Shown: piece by piece, positions 38,646 through 48,634 of the stretch
How positions within the stretch are numbered: position 1 is the first letter of the stretch
Layout of the letters: each line of letters starts with the position of its first letter
Assembly (NCBI GenBank): GCA_022511465.1
Contig: JAFLRM010000003.1
Coordinates: forward strand, 62,001 to 126,000
From: Acetatifactor sp.
Lineage (GTDB): Bacteria > Bacillota > Clostridia > Lachnospirales > Lachnospiraceae
DNA length: 64,000 nucleotides
Direction of reading: 5' to 3'
Position numbers and translations under genes: made by a program
Notes under the pieces: generated by a model
Seen by the model: only the letters and a program-made list of their open reading frames with translations
Told to the model about the DNA's origin: nothing
Databases searched by the model: none

Positions 38646-41093
38646 ATGAATAGGTGGAAGAAAGGGGCAGTGGGAGTACTGCTGTCGGTAACGGTGCTCT
38701 TGTCCGGCTGCGGTGCAAATGATGGGAATGGAGGTAGTGGAAGCGGAGACGGGTCTCCGGGTATAAAAGCACCGGTTGTGACCAGAACTCCTGAGCTGGG
38801 ATCGGCGAACCCCACGAAAGATTTTTATGTTCTGGAGCAGCAGAAGCTGACCGTTCCGGCTGCGGATCTGGGCGAACAGGGATGGCGTGAGGGAACGGTG
38901 CTGGCAGGAGATGAGATTTTCCACTTCTACCGTTCCTTGACAGGTCTGGATATTAATTTAAAGTGGTACAGGATCTCTGCGGAGGATATTTTTACGGATA
39001 CATACCTCACGGGAGCCTATCCTGTGGTGACCACCCAGGAGGCCGCCGTTGAGCTGCCGTTGTTGGGAGATATGGGACCTTTGGATTTTGGTGTGGAGTG
39101 CGGCACCGCGTTTTTTACTGATGCAAGTGATATACTCTATTTATTGACCGAAATCTATGATCTTGATGATGAAGTTATCAGACGTAATCTCTATCAATGT
39201 GACAGAGAAGGGCAGGTGCTGGAACAGAAAGATCTGACAGAAGCTTTGGCAGAAGTTCCGCGCAATCGTATGGTCATGCCTAATTATATGTTGTGCCATT
39301 TTGGCGCGATGGACGGTGCGGGAAACGTGTATCTCACCTATGCAAAAATAAACAAGGAACCTGACAATTCCACCGGTCAGACTGCTGACCGAATTTGGGT
39401 GGTTGATGCAGATGGTCAGCTGCGTGGTACCGTGCCCCTGGAAGGGCGGGAGGTGACGGCTTTGGTCTCCGGAGCGGACGGTGTGGTCTATGGTGCCGAC
39501 AGTAGTGGGAACACTATTTTTGCGGTGGACGGGGAAGCGGGTTCCCTAGAGGATGTACTGACCGTGCCGGAGAGTCAGGGAAACCTGTGTCTGGCAGCGG
39601 AGGCGGAGGGTATGCTGCTCTATGTGGACAAGAATGCACTGTATTCCTGTGATCCCACAGAGGGAACATCTGAACAGCTGCTTCTGTGGGAGGATTTTGA
39701 CATAAGCGGCAGAGACGTCTGCGCCGTGGAAAGGATCTCTGATGACAGGCTGCTGGTATTGGATACAAATGGTAATCTATATTCCCTGGCACTGGTGGAT
39801 GCCGGTACTCTGCCGGCCAATCGGCTGAAGGTGGTGCTGGGGGTAATCACCGCCGATGACGATCTGAAAGCCGCTGTTACGGAATTCAATCTGCGCAACT
39901 ACTACTATGAGGTGGAGATCAAGGAGTACGGCGCTGAGAACGGCAGGCAGCTTTTGACCAACGATATCGTGTCAGGAAAAGGCCCGGACATGGTTGACAT
40001 AAATGTTGTCTATGTGGATGAATTTCTGCAGAAGGGCCTGTTGGCGGATATGTCTCCTTACCTGGAGGATGGCCGGGGCTTGGAGCGGGCTGATCTGATG
40101 GAGAGCGTGCTTAGATGCAACACCATGGACGGAGTACTGGTCTGCATCCCTACTTCCTTCTACATTGATACCCTGGTGGGCCGGGCATCCCTGCTGGGGT
40201 CGGAGCCGGGCTGGAATCTGGAAGAATATATGGCTTTTGTGGAGGCAAACCGGGGGAAAGAGGTGGCGGAAGGAAGTCATTTCAGCTTTTCGGAGATCGA
40301 TTCCCGAGCCATTATTCCCTTGCTGGTGTTGCGGGGAGATATAGGCGCCTTTGTGGATTGGGAGACCGGCACGGCGGGCTTTGACAATGAAGAATTTCAG
40401 GAAGTCATGCAGCTGGCAGCCGGTTATAGATCAAATGCCAGAGATATCTCCAGCGGTATCAAAGAGTTTGGTGTCAGCACTCTGGAGAGAATGCAGGATG
40501 GGAGCGTGCTGTTGTACTACCAAAGCATCGGTTCTGTGAATGAATATCTGAATATACAGGCAGCCCTGAGCGAGGATACGATATATATCGGCTATCCCAC
40601 CATGGACGGTAAACCTTACTCCGGCATGGTGGGACGTGAAAATTACGCTATCTTGGCTGACAGTCCGGTAAAGGACGGTGCTTGGGTCTTTCAGGAATTT
40701 CTATTGACAGCCAATAAGGGTGACAAGGTCATCAATTCCGGTTTCCCTACCCGTGTCAGGGTCCTGGAGTATCAGTTGGAGAAAGCCATGATCAAAAGTT
40801 ACCAAAGGGACAATGCGGGAAATCTTCTGCTGGACGAGTCGGGAAATCCCGTGGAGCAGCCAAAGCGCAGACAGGACAGATGGGAGGTTTATGCGGCTAC
40901 ACCGGAGGATGTGGAACAGATCATGAGTTTGATCGACAGCCTCTCTTTTTCCAGCAACACCTGGATTGGTAACCAGATTTATCGGATCGCAGAGGAGGAA
41001 CTTCTTATGTGCATGTCCGGTGACAGGTCCGTAAAGGCTACCATAGACGTGATACAGAACCGGGTGCAGCTGTATCTGGATGAAAACGGATAA
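38646..41093 (+). CDS. Large lipoprotein: probable beta-propeller-like N-terminal half fused to ABC extracellular solute-binding domain
   Basis: 815 aa; lipobox LLSGCGAN; N-half repeats such as IWVVDADGQLRGTVPLEGREVTALVSGADGVVYGADSSGNTIFAVDGEAGSLEDVL; C-half AAVTEFNLRNYYYEVEIKEYGAENGRQLLTNDIVSGKGPDMVDI...LADMSPYLEDG. Confidence 0.75.
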   Translation: MNRWKKGAVGVLLSVTVLLSGCGANDGNGGSGSGDGSPGIKAPVVTRTPELGSANPTKDFYVLEQQKLTVPAADLGEQGWREGTVLAGDEIFHFYRSLTGLDINLKWYRISAEDIFTDTYLTGAYPVVTTQEAAVELPLLGDMGPLDFGVECGTAFFTDASDILYLLTEIYDLDDEVIRRNLYQCDREGQVLEQKDLTEALAEVPRNRMVMPNYMLCHFGAMDGAGNVYLTYAKINKEPDNSTGQTADRIWVVDADGQLRGTVPLEGREVTALVSGADGVVYGADSSGNTIFAVDGEAGSLEDVLTVPESQGNLCLAAEAEGMLLYVDKNALYSCDPTEGTSEQLLLWEDFDISGRDVCAVERISDDRLLVLDTNGNLYSLALVDAGTLPANRLKVVLGVITADDDLKAAVTEFNLRNYYYEVEIKEYGAENGRQLLTNDIVSGKGPDMVDINVVYVDEFLQKGLLADMSPYLEDGRGLERADLMESVLRCNTMDGVLVCIPTSFYIDTLVGRASLLGSEPGWNLEEYMAFVEANRGKEVAEGSHFSFSEIDSRAIIPLLVLRGDIGAFVDWETGTAGFDNEEFQEVMQLAAGYRSNARDISSGIKEFGVSTLERMQDGSVLLYYQSIGSVNEYLNIQAALSEDTIYIGYPTMDGKPYSGMVGRENYAILADSPVKDGAWVFQEFLLTANKGDKVINSGFPTRVRVLEYQLEKAMIKSYQRDNAGNLLLDESGNPVEQPKRRQDRWEVYAATPEDVEQIMSLIDSLSFSSNTWIGNQIYRIAEEELLMCMSGDRSVKATIDVIQNRVQLYLDENG

Positions 41094-41170
41094 GGCGGTG
41101 GACCTTTAATGAAAAAAGCGTTTTATGGCAGTTTGGTTTATAAAGGTGAAAGAGGTGTTTTGATTTAAAC

Positions 41171-41656
41171 ATGTGCCTGAAATTTGAAAAAATTAGTGCT
41201 TTTTCCAGAGGAATATTACATCAATTATTGGTAGATGGTTATTCTTTTGATAATAGGTGGAGAACGTGCTTTGAAAAAGATTGGTTGGAATTTGACAATT
41301 TCTTTTTTGATAATTTGAGTATTGCTGACCAATATGGTTTTATAACGGTATTGGGGGATGAACCGATTGGACATATCTCTTGGGATCCAAGAAGTGGACC
41401 GGAATACGTATCCATTGGTCATAATTGTATCACGTCTAGATACAAGGGAAATGGATATGGGAAGAGGCAGCTTCAAGAGGCAATTGATCGGATTTCAAGG
41501 TATGGTGGACTGAAGAAAATCATTGTAACCACAAACAGCAATCTGATAGCTCCTCATAATTATGAGAGTGTAGGATTTCAGCTTTGTCAGAGAAGAAAAA
41601 ACGAAAGTAACTCGGCATTTTCAGGTGATTATCTTGACTATGAAATGAAGCTATAA
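41171..41656 (+). CDS. GNAT family N-acetyltransferase
   Basis: VSIGHNCITSRYKGNGYGKRQLQEAIDRISRYGGLKKIIVTTNSNLIAPHNYESVGFQLCQRR; 161 aa, AT-richer than neighbours. Confidence 0.8.
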   Translation: MCLKFEKISAFSRGILHQLLVDGYSFDNRWRTCFEKDWLEFDNFFFDNLSIADQYGFITVLGDEPIGHISWDPRSGPEYVSIGHNCITSRYKGNGYGKRQLQEAIDRISRYGGLKKIIVTTNSNLIAPHNYESVGFQLCQRRKNESNSAFSGDYLDYEMKL

Positions 41657-41694
41657 ATATCTGATTATAAGTAAACGAGAATGAAAGGAACGAT

Positions 41695-43719
41695 ATGGCT
41701 CAGATTCATGTGTTGGACTCGGAGACAATTGATAAGATCGCGGCCGGCGAGGTGGTGGAGCGTCCCTCCAGTGTGGTGAAGGAACTGGTGGAGAACGCCA
41801 TCGACGCGGGTGCGACGGCCATTACGGTGGAGGCGAAGGACGGAGGGATCTCCTTTATCCGCGTGACGGACAACGGAAGCGGCATGGAGCGGGATCAGAT
41901 CCGCAAGGCGTTTCTGCGCCATGCCACCAGCAAGATCGAGCAGGCGGACGACCTGATGCGGGTGGCAAGCCTTGGTTTTCGCGGTGAGGCGTTATCCAGC
42001 ATTGCCGCCGTGTCTCAGGTGGAAGTGATCACCAAAACGGCGGAAAGCCTGACCGGCGTTCGCATTCTCCTGGAGGGGGCTGTGGAGAAAGGCTTTGAGG
42101 AGGTTGGCGCTCCGGACGGCACCACCTTTATCATGCGGAATCTTTTCTTTAACACACCTGTCCGCAGAAAGTTTTTGAAGCAGCCGGCCACGGAGGGCGG
42201 CTATATTGTGGATCTGATGGAGCATCTGGCTCTGTCCAGACCGGATATTTCTTTTAAGTTGATCTTGAGCAGTCAGACAAAGTTTCACACTTCCGGTAAC
42301 GGGGATCTTAGGGAGGTTATTTACCGCATATACGGCAGGGACATCGCGAATGCATTAGTGCCTATTCAGGAGGTTGTGGACGGTATCCATATAGAAGGGT
42401 ATCTGGGCAAGCCAATTTTAGTGCGCTCCAATCGGAATTTTGAGATTTATTATATCAACGGAAGATTTATCAAGAGCAGTCTGGTGGCAAAAGCGGTGGA
42501 AGAAGGCTACAAGGAGTATCTGATGCAGCACAAGTTTCCGCTGTGTGTACTCCACATCACTATGAATCGGGAAAGTGTGGACGTGAATGTGCATCCCACC
42601 AAAATGGATGTGCGCTTCAGCGACAGCATCCGATTTGCTGATCTGATAGCAGAAGTTGTGCGCAGAACCCTTAAAAATCAAGAAATGATCCCGGGGAATG
42701 TACTGGAGGATGAGAAAGAACATAAAAGGGAGATTCGTGAGGAGCAAAAGGCGTTACAAGGCAAGCACACCCCGGAAGTGTTTGAGAGGCAGCGCACAGA
42801 CGCTTACCGCGTGATGGAGGAGTCCTCCTATAGGGCAGAACAGCCTAAAAAGCAAGATTTCTTGCAAAAACCTGTCTGGAATCGCGTTTTTAACCAACCT
42901 GATGAAGAAAAAATTGTAATTTTGACGGAAAATATTGCAAAAACGGACGAGGAAACGTTTTTTTTGGAGGAAAATGCGCAAAAACAGGGCAAAACACAAG
43001 ATATAGAGGACAGGGTACAAGATATAGAAAAAGAGAAAATGACAGACATGTCACATGAGGTTCGAGATAATTGGCAGATAGAGCAGCAGTCTGCCCAGAT
43101 GAACCTCTTTGAGGAGCGGCTTCTCTCCATTGAAAACCGTTCCCGTTATCAGATCATCGGGCAGGTTTTTGACACCTACTGGCTGGTACAGTTTGAGGAC
43201 AAGTTTTTTATCATCGACCAGCACGCCGCCCATGAGAAGGTGAAGTATGAGCGGATGATGAAGCAATTCCATGAGAAAAATGTGGTATCTCAGACGCTTT
43301 TCCCGCCCATTATCGTGAGTCTTACCGGACAGGAGGAGACGGTTCTGAAACAGTACCAGGATGTGTTTGCTGCCATTGGTTTCGAGATCGAGGAGTTTGG
43401 AGGAAGCGAGTATGCCCTGCGCAGCGTTCCGGTGGATCTGTACGGATGCAGCGAAAAAGAACTGTTTCTTGAGGTGCTGGATGAACTCTCGGAAGGCTTA
43501 AACAGGAGCAACTTTCAGGTGGTGGAGGAGAAGATCGCCTCCATGTCCTGTAAGGCCGCAGTCAAGGGTAATAACCGCCTGAGCAGAGCTGAGGCGGAGG
43601 AACTGATCGACGAGCTTTTGACACTGGAAAATCCCTACAACTGTCCCCACGGCAGACCCACCATTATTTCTATGACAAAGTATGAGCTGGAGCGGAAATT
43701 TAAACGGGTGGTGAATTGA
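41695..43719 (+). CDS. mutL: DNA mismatch repair endonuclease MutL
   Basis: IHVLDSETIDKIAAGEVVERPSSVVKELVENAIDAGATAI, GFRGEALSSIAAV; C-terminal DQHAAHEKVKYERMM, CPHGRPTIISMTKYELERKFKR. Confidence 0.96.
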   Translation: MAQIHVLDSETIDKIAAGEVVERPSSVVKELVENAIDAGATAITVEAKDGGISFIRVTDNGSGMERDQIRKAFLRHATSKIEQADDLMRVASLGFRGEALSSIAAVSQVEVITKTAESLTGVRILLEGAVEKGFEEVGAPDGTTFIMRNLFFNTPVRRKFLKQPATEGGYIVDLMEHLALSRPDISFKLILSSQTKFHTSGNGDLREVIYRIYGRDIANALVPIQEVVDGIHIEGYLGKPILVRSNRNFEIYYINGRFIKSSLVAKAVEEGYKEYLMQHKFPLCVLHITMNRESVDVNVHPTKMDVRFSDSIRFADLIAEVVRRTLKNQEMIPGNVLEDEKEHKREIREEQKALQGKHTPEVFERQRTDAYRVMEESSYRAEQPKKQDFLQKPVWNRVFNQPDEEKIVILTENIAKTDEETFFLEENAQKQGKTQDIEDRVQDIEKEKMTDMSHEVRDNWQIEQQSAQMNLFEERLLSIENRSRYQIIGQVFDTYWLVQFEDKFFIIDQHAAHEKVKYERMMKQFHEKNVVSQTLFPPIIVSLTGQEETVLKQYQDVFAAIGFEIEEFGGSEYALRSVPVDLYGCSEKELFLEVLDELSEGLNRSNFQVVEEKIASMSCKAAVKGNNRLSRAEAEELIDELLTLENPYNCPHGRPTIISMTKYELERKFKRVVN

Positions 43720-43736
43720 GAAAGGCAGGTGTTGAT

Positions 43737-44696
43737 ATGGGTGTGATCACGCAGGGGAAACCACTGATCGTGCTGACCGGTCCCACCGCCGTGGGCAAGA
43801 CAAAACTCTCCATAGCTCTGGCAAAAGCCGTAAACGGCGAGATCTTGTCGGCTGACTCCATGCAGGTCTATCGTCACATGGATATCGGCTCTGCCAAGAT
43901 TACTGAGGAGGAGATGCAGGGTGTCCCCCACCATCTGATTGACATACTGGATCCCTGGGAAGATTTCAACGTGGTAGTCTTCCAGCAAAAGTGCGAGGAA
44001 TGCATGACGGGTATCTACGAAAGAGGCCATATCCCCATCCTGACCGGCGGAACCGGCTTCTACATTCAAGCTGTTCTGCGCAAAATAGACTTTACGGACA
44101 ATGAGGAAAATACCCCCTATAGAGAGCATTTAGAGAAGCTTGCCGCAGAAAAAAGCCCTCACGTCCTCCACGAAATGCTGATGCAGGTTGATCCTGCATC
44201 AGCACAGGCTATTCACGAAAACAATATCAAGCGCACCATCCGCGCTTTAGAATATTACGAACTCACCGGAGAACGAATCTCCGACCACAACGAACAGGAG
44301 CGCCAGAAAGAAAGCCCCTACAATTTCTGCTACTTCGTCCTGAACGATGACAGAGCCCGCCTTTACGCCCGCATTGAAGAGCGCGTAGATCAAATGATGC
44401 AAAAAGGCCTTTTGGACGAAGTGAAGCGCTTAAAAGACATGGGTCTAAAACGCGGCATGGTCTCCATGCAGGGTCTTGGCTACAAAGAACTCTTAGACTA
44501 CTTAGACGGAATCTGTACCTTGGATGACACTATCGCCCGGATCAAATCAGACACCCGCCACTTTGCAAAGCGGCAGCTAACATGGTTCCGAAAGGAGCAG
44601 GACGTCATCTGGCTCGACAAAGAACGCTTCGCCTATGATGAGGAAAAAATTCTGACTTATATGCTGCAAATGCTCACTGAACAAAGTATTATATAA
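43737..44696 (+). CDS. miaA: tRNA dimethylallyltransferase MiaA
   Basis: LIVLTGPTAVGKTKLSIALAKAVNGEILSADSMQVYRHMDIGSAK; MQGLGYKELLDYL; RQLTWFRKEQDVIWLD. Confidence 0.96.
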   Translation: MGVITQGKPLIVLTGPTAVGKTKLSIALAKAVNGEILSADSMQVYRHMDIGSAKITEEEMQGVPHHLIDILDPWEDFNVVVFQQKCEECMTGIYERGHIPILTGGTGFYIQAVLRKIDFTDNEENTPYREHLEKLAAEKSPHVLHEMLMQVDPASAQAIHENNIKRTIRALEYYELTGERISDHNEQERQKESPYNFCYFVLNDDRARLYARIEERVDQMMQKGLLDEVKRLKDMGLKRGMVSMQGLGYKELLDYLDGICTLDDTIARIKSDTRHFAKRQLTWFRKEQDVIWLDKERFAYDEEKILTYMLQMLTEQSII

Positions 44697-44748
44697 TTAA
44701 AAATCTTCACTTTTTTAAAACATGTTTCTGAAATAGTTATTATTTTTC

Positions 44749-44777
44749 TTGAATATTGTGGAAGATTGGGGTATAAT
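44749..44777 (+). promoter_or_regulatory. sigma-A type promoter for MCP 45057
   Basis: TTGAAT (44749-44754), 17-nt spacer, TATAAT (44772-44777). Confidence 0.75.
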
Positions 44778-44783
44778 GTTTGT

Positions 44784-45056
44784 GCATTAAATGAAAAGAA
44801 TCTAATGATAAGGGAGAAAAGCTTGAGACTAAGAGGGAGTGGTTAGCCAATAAAAAGTACATACCAAACAAGCCATCCGTTATTGTATAACCTTTTCAAA
44901 AGCGATTTCGGATATTATGGTAATCGCAGTCATTGGCTTGGTGTTAAGGGCCTGCAGAAGGAGTATAATAGAAAGTTAAAAGTGAGAGGACAAATGATTT
45001 GAATGTTAGTTTCATAACCCCATCGGTGCCTGTCACAGAAAGGCGGATCTATAAAA
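44784..45056 (+). ncRNA. Long structured 5' leader of MCP 45057 (candidate cis-regulatory RNA)
   Basis: About 270 nt from predicted TSS to ATG; AGCCAAT (44845-44851) complementary to ATTGGCT (44932-44938) enclosing GCGATT (44902-44907)/AATCGC (44922-44927) hairpin; alternative GGTTA (44841-44845)/TAACC (44888-44892). Confidence 0.35.
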
Positions 45057-46763
45057 ATGAGTAAAATGAAGATTAATTTAACTACGAAAATTTTATTATG
45101 CGTGACATTGCCAATGTTAATCATTGTGATATTTGCCGTGTTGGGACTCCGGGCGACCGGAAATCTGATGGCGGAACGGATGCTGGAACAACGGTTAATG
45201 ATATCCGATCATGCGCTCACGGAAATGTTTAGCCTTGTAAGTACGGACACATTTCATATGGAGGGAGATGATCTGTACCTTGGTTCTTTGAATCTGACAG
45301 CGGACAACTCAGTCATTGATAAGTACCAGCAGGATACCGGCATAGATGTTGCAATCTTTTACGGTACGACCAGAAGAGCAACGACGGTTCTCAACTCGGA
45401 CGGAAGCAGAGCCGTGGGGACACTGTTGTCGGATGCAGCTTATCAACAGCTCAAGACAACCGGATCCTATTTTTCGAATGATGTAGTAGTGAATGGCGAG
45501 CCATACTATGCTATGTATATGTTGATGGCGGATTATGGTACCGGGGACGAAGTAACTATGTGTACCGGTATTTCTGCGGCAAGCGCACGTTCCATTTATG
45601 AATCAAGACTGAGATCCACTACGATATTTATGGTAGTAATTGCAGTTATCAGCCTGATCGTGGCTATTTTGATCGTCCAGAGCATTGTGAGGAGCATCAA
45701 GGCATCTGTTGCCAATCTGGACGAGGTGGCAAAAGGAAAGTTGAACTTTACCGTCAGCAAGAAGATGATCTCAAGGGGAGATGAGGTCGGGCACATTGCA
45801 AGAGCTATCGATACGCTCATGCATGAATTTATTGAGATCGCGCACAATCTGCATGGTTCCTCCAATACCTTGAACGATTTCTCACAAGGCATCAAAGAGA
45901 ACTTTACGGCGATCAATGAGTCGATCAGTGAAATAAATAATGCAGTGGAAGAAGTTGCCATAAGCGCTACGACTCAGGCGAATGCAACCCAGGACGTTGC
46001 AGAACAGATGAATGAAATGGGAATTGCGGTGGGAAGATCTTCTGAGAATATCGGGACGTTAAAAAAGATCGCCGAGGAGATGGAAATCACCAATCACGAG
46101 GTGAATGAGACGCTTGATTCACTTGTTACGATCAGTGACAACACGAGAGAATCCATTGAAAATGTGCAGAGACAGACCAATGATACAAATAAGTCCGCAA
46201 TGGAAATACAGAATGTGGTAGACTTTATTTCCGCCATCGCCGGTCAGACGAACCTCCTGTCGCTGAACGCATCGATTGAAGCGGCAAGAGCAGGAGAGCA
46301 GGGAAGAGGCTTTGCGGTAGTTGCAGACGAAGTCAGACAATTGGCAGAGCAGTCAAGACAGTCGGCAGATCAGATAGAAGAAATCGTGCGGAAGCTGATC
46401 GAGAATTCGAACAGAAGTGTGGACGCAATGAATGTCGTTATGAATGAAATACAGGTTCAGCATGATAAACTGAATCAGACAAAAGATGTTTTTGACCACT
46501 TAAGGTCAGAGATCTTAAATGTAACAACCGCTGTGGATGGCATAGCCAACGAGATAGGGAGCATCGATCAGGCGAAGAATAAGGTATATGACAATCTGGA
46601 GAATCTGGCATCCATTTCCGAAGAAAATGCCGCATCCTCACAGGAGACAGCTGCGACCATGGCACATCTCTCCGAACTTGTAAACGCATGTGACAATGCA
46701 GTCGGCGAGCTTGGAGGCATCAGTGATTCTTTGGACGGAAATGTAAAGAAATTCACGCTTTAA
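45057..46763 (+). CDS. Methyl-accepting chemotaxis protein with Cache-like sensor
   Basis: Two TMs; [29 protein letters not shown]; tip [38 protein letters not shown]. Confidence 0.94.
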   Translation: MSKMKINLTTKILLCVTLPMLIIVIFAVLGLRATGNLMAERMLEQRLMISDHALTEMFSLVSTDTFHMEGDDLYLGSLNLTADNSVIDKYQQDTGIDVAIFYGTTRRATTVLNSDGSRAVGTLLSDAAYQQLKTTGSYFSNDVVVNGEPYYAMYMLMADYGTGDEVTMCTGISAASARSIYESRLRSTTIFMVVIAVISLIVAILIVQSIVRSIKASVANLDEVAKGKLNFTVSKKMISRGDEVGHIARAIDTLMHEFIEIAHNLHGSSNTLNDFSQGIKENFTAINESISEINNAVEEVAISATTQANATQDVAEQMNEMGIAVGRSSENIGTLKKIAEEMEITNHEVNETLDSLVTISDNTRESIENVQRQTNDTNKSAMEIQNVVDFISAIAGQTNLLSLNASIEAARAGEQGRGFAVVADEVRQLAEQSRQSADQIEEIVRKLIENSNRSVDAMNVVMNEIQVQHDKLNQTKDVFDHLRSEILNVTTAVDGIANEIGSIDQAKNKVYDNLENLASISEENAASSQETAATMAHLSELVNACDNAVGELGGISDSLDGNVKKFTL

Positions 46764-46798
46764 ATCATCCTGACCAGGGTAAGTTCTGGTTGAATATG

Positions 46799-46845
46799 AT
46801 CGCTGCGCGATGGCCTGCCAAGGCTGTGGCGCAGCGATTTTATTC
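46799..46845 (+). terminator. Intrinsic terminator after MCP
   Basis: ATCGCTGCGC (46799-46808) / GCGCAGCGAT (46829-46838) then TTTATT. Confidence 0.85.
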
Positions 46846-46893
46846 CACGGGAATTTAAACCAACAAACGGCAAGAAACGAGGAACTCCAAACC

Positions 46894-48204
46894 ATGAAAA
46901 ACCAGTTGAAAAACATCTATACTCTCATGGGGATCACACCCGACGTCTACACCTTCGGAGATAAAATCTTAACCACCCTGCAGGATCGCTTTGAGGCCAT
47001 TGATGCCACCGCCGAATACAACCAGCTCAAAGTCTTAAAAGCCATGCAGGACAACCGGGTAAGCGAAGCCTGCCTTCTTGGCACCACCGGCTACGGCTAC
47101 AATGATCTTGGCCGAGACACCTTAGAGGCCGTATACGCCTCCGTATTTCACACTGAGGACGCCCTGGTGCGCCCCCAGATCACCTGCGGCACCCATGCGC
47201 TGGCGCTGGCGCTTATGAGTAACCTCCGCCCCGGTGACGAGCTATTGTCCCCCGTGGGCAAACCTTACGACACTTTGGAGGAAGTCATCGGCATCCGCCC
47301 CTCCAAAGGCTCCCTGAAAGAATACGGTGTCACCTACAGACAGGTTGACTTAAAGGAGGACGGCAGCTTTAACTACGATAACATTGAAAAAGCTATCAAC
47401 GAAAAGACCCGTCTTGTGACCATTCAACGCTCCAAAGGTTACCAGACAAGACCCACCCTGTCTGTGGAGCGCATCGGCGAACTGATCGCATTTATTAAAA
47501 TGATCAAGCCGGACGTGATCTGCATGGTGGACAACTGCTACGGCGAGTTTGTGGAGACCACGGAGCCTTCCGATGTGGGGGCCGATATGGTGGTAGGTTC
47601 CCTCATCAAAAACCCCGGCGGAGGACTGGCCCCCATCGGCGGTTACATTGCGGGAAGAAAAGAGTGTGTGGAGAACGCAGCCTACCGCCTGACTTCTCCG
47701 GGGCTTGGTAAGGAAGTAGGCGCTTCTCTGGGGGTGCTTCCCCAGTTCTATCAGGGACTCTTTCTGGCACCCGTTGTCACTGCATCCGCATTAAAAGGAG
47801 CTATCTTTGCCGCCAACATCTACGAGAGACTTGGTTTCCCCGTGGTGCCAAACGCGAAAGAGACACGCCACGACATCATTCAGGCAGTGACCCTCGGAAC
47901 TCAGGAAGGAGTCATCGCTTTCTGTGAGGGCATTCAGGCGGCTGCGCCGGTGGACGGCCATGTAAAGCCGGAGCCCTGGGATATGCCTGGCTATGACTCC
48001 AAAGTTATCATGGCGGCAGGGGCTTTTGTGTCTGGCTCATCCATCGAGCTTTCCGCTGACGGCCCCATCAAGCATCCCTATGCAGTGTACTTTCAGGGGG
48101 GCCTCACATGGCCCCATGCCAAATTCGGGATCCTTAGGTCCCTTCAGGCGCTGGTGGATAAGGGGATTGTGACCGCAGAACAAATTGTGGAAATTCGTCA
48201 GTAG
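46894..48204 (+). CDS. Methionine gamma-lyase family / aluminium resistance-like PLP protein (YnbB-like)
   Basis: DRFEAIDATAEYNQLKVLKAMQDNRVSEACLLGTTGYGYNDLGRDTLEAVYASVFHTEDALVRPQITCGTHALALALMSNLRPGDELLS; IQRSKGYQTRPTLS; GSLIKNPGGGLAPIGGYIAG. Confidence 0.88.
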   Translation: MKNQLKNIYTLMGITPDVYTFGDKILTTLQDRFEAIDATAEYNQLKVLKAMQDNRVSEACLLGTTGYGYNDLGRDTLEAVYASVFHTEDALVRPQITCGTHALALALMSNLRPGDELLSPVGKPYDTLEEVIGIRPSKGSLKEYGVTYRQVDLKEDGSFNYDNIEKAINEKTRLVTIQRSKGYQTRPTLSVERIGELIAFIKMIKPDVICMVDNCYGEFVETTEPSDVGADMVVGSLIKNPGGGLAPIGGYIAGRKECVENAAYRLTSPGLGKEVGASLGVLPQFYQGLFLAPVVTASALKGAIFAANIYERLGFPVVPNAKETRHDIIQAVTLGTQEGVIAFCEGIQAAAPVDGHVKPEPWDMPGYDSKVIMAAGAFVSGSSIELSADGPIKHPYAVYFQGGLTWPHAKFGILRSLQALVDKGIVTAEQIVEIRQ

Positions 48205-48365
48205 AATACCAGTTCTGTAGAAAAAATTGGAAAAAACACAAAATAAATTCTATGAATTTTGTGTACAGTTCAACCATTTTGTGGTAACATATAAGGGCGT
48301 ATGAAGGAATATTGCCGTGGGCAGGAGTATTTCGGATAACACCAAAGAAAGACAGGGTACGAACA

Positions 48366-48605
48366 TTGAAAAGAGTAAACTGGTTTTTGACGGTTCTGGT
48401 ACTGATCGGATTTGTCATCGGCACCTTTATCGGAACCTATTTTGACGGCACCTTTTTAAACTTTGGACAGACCTTCGGGCTCACAAATCCCGTGGAGCTT
48501 GACCTGGGCTTTATCATTTTGACTTTCGGGCTGAGGATCCGAATAACCATTGCCAGTGTCGTCGGCGTTATTATTGCTTTTGTGGTATATCGCTTTATTC
48601 GATAG
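48366..48605 (+). CDS. DUF4321 family small membrane protein
   Basis: KRVNWFLTVLVLIGFVIGTFIGTYFDGTFLNFGQTFGLTNPVELDLGFIILTFGLRIRITIASVVGVIIAFVVYRFIR; adjacent to radC. TTG start proposed. Confidence 0.75.
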   Translation: MKRVNWFLTVLVLIGFVIGTFIGTYFDGTFLNFGQTFGLTNPVELDLGFIILTFGLRIRITIASVVGVIIAFVVYRFIR

Positions 48606-48634
48606 GAAATAATGGAAGAGATCTTTGTCCTGTC

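Noticed and set aside
44784-45056. Classical c-di-GMP (GEMM) riboswitch for the MCP leader
   Set aside because: Could not find the conserved GEMM core sequences by eye; kept only as an unclassified structured leader.
46810-46893. N-terminal extension of the methionine gamma-lyase-like ORF
   Set aside because: Begins inside the intrinsic terminator stem at 46799-46838; ATG 46894 is more plausible.
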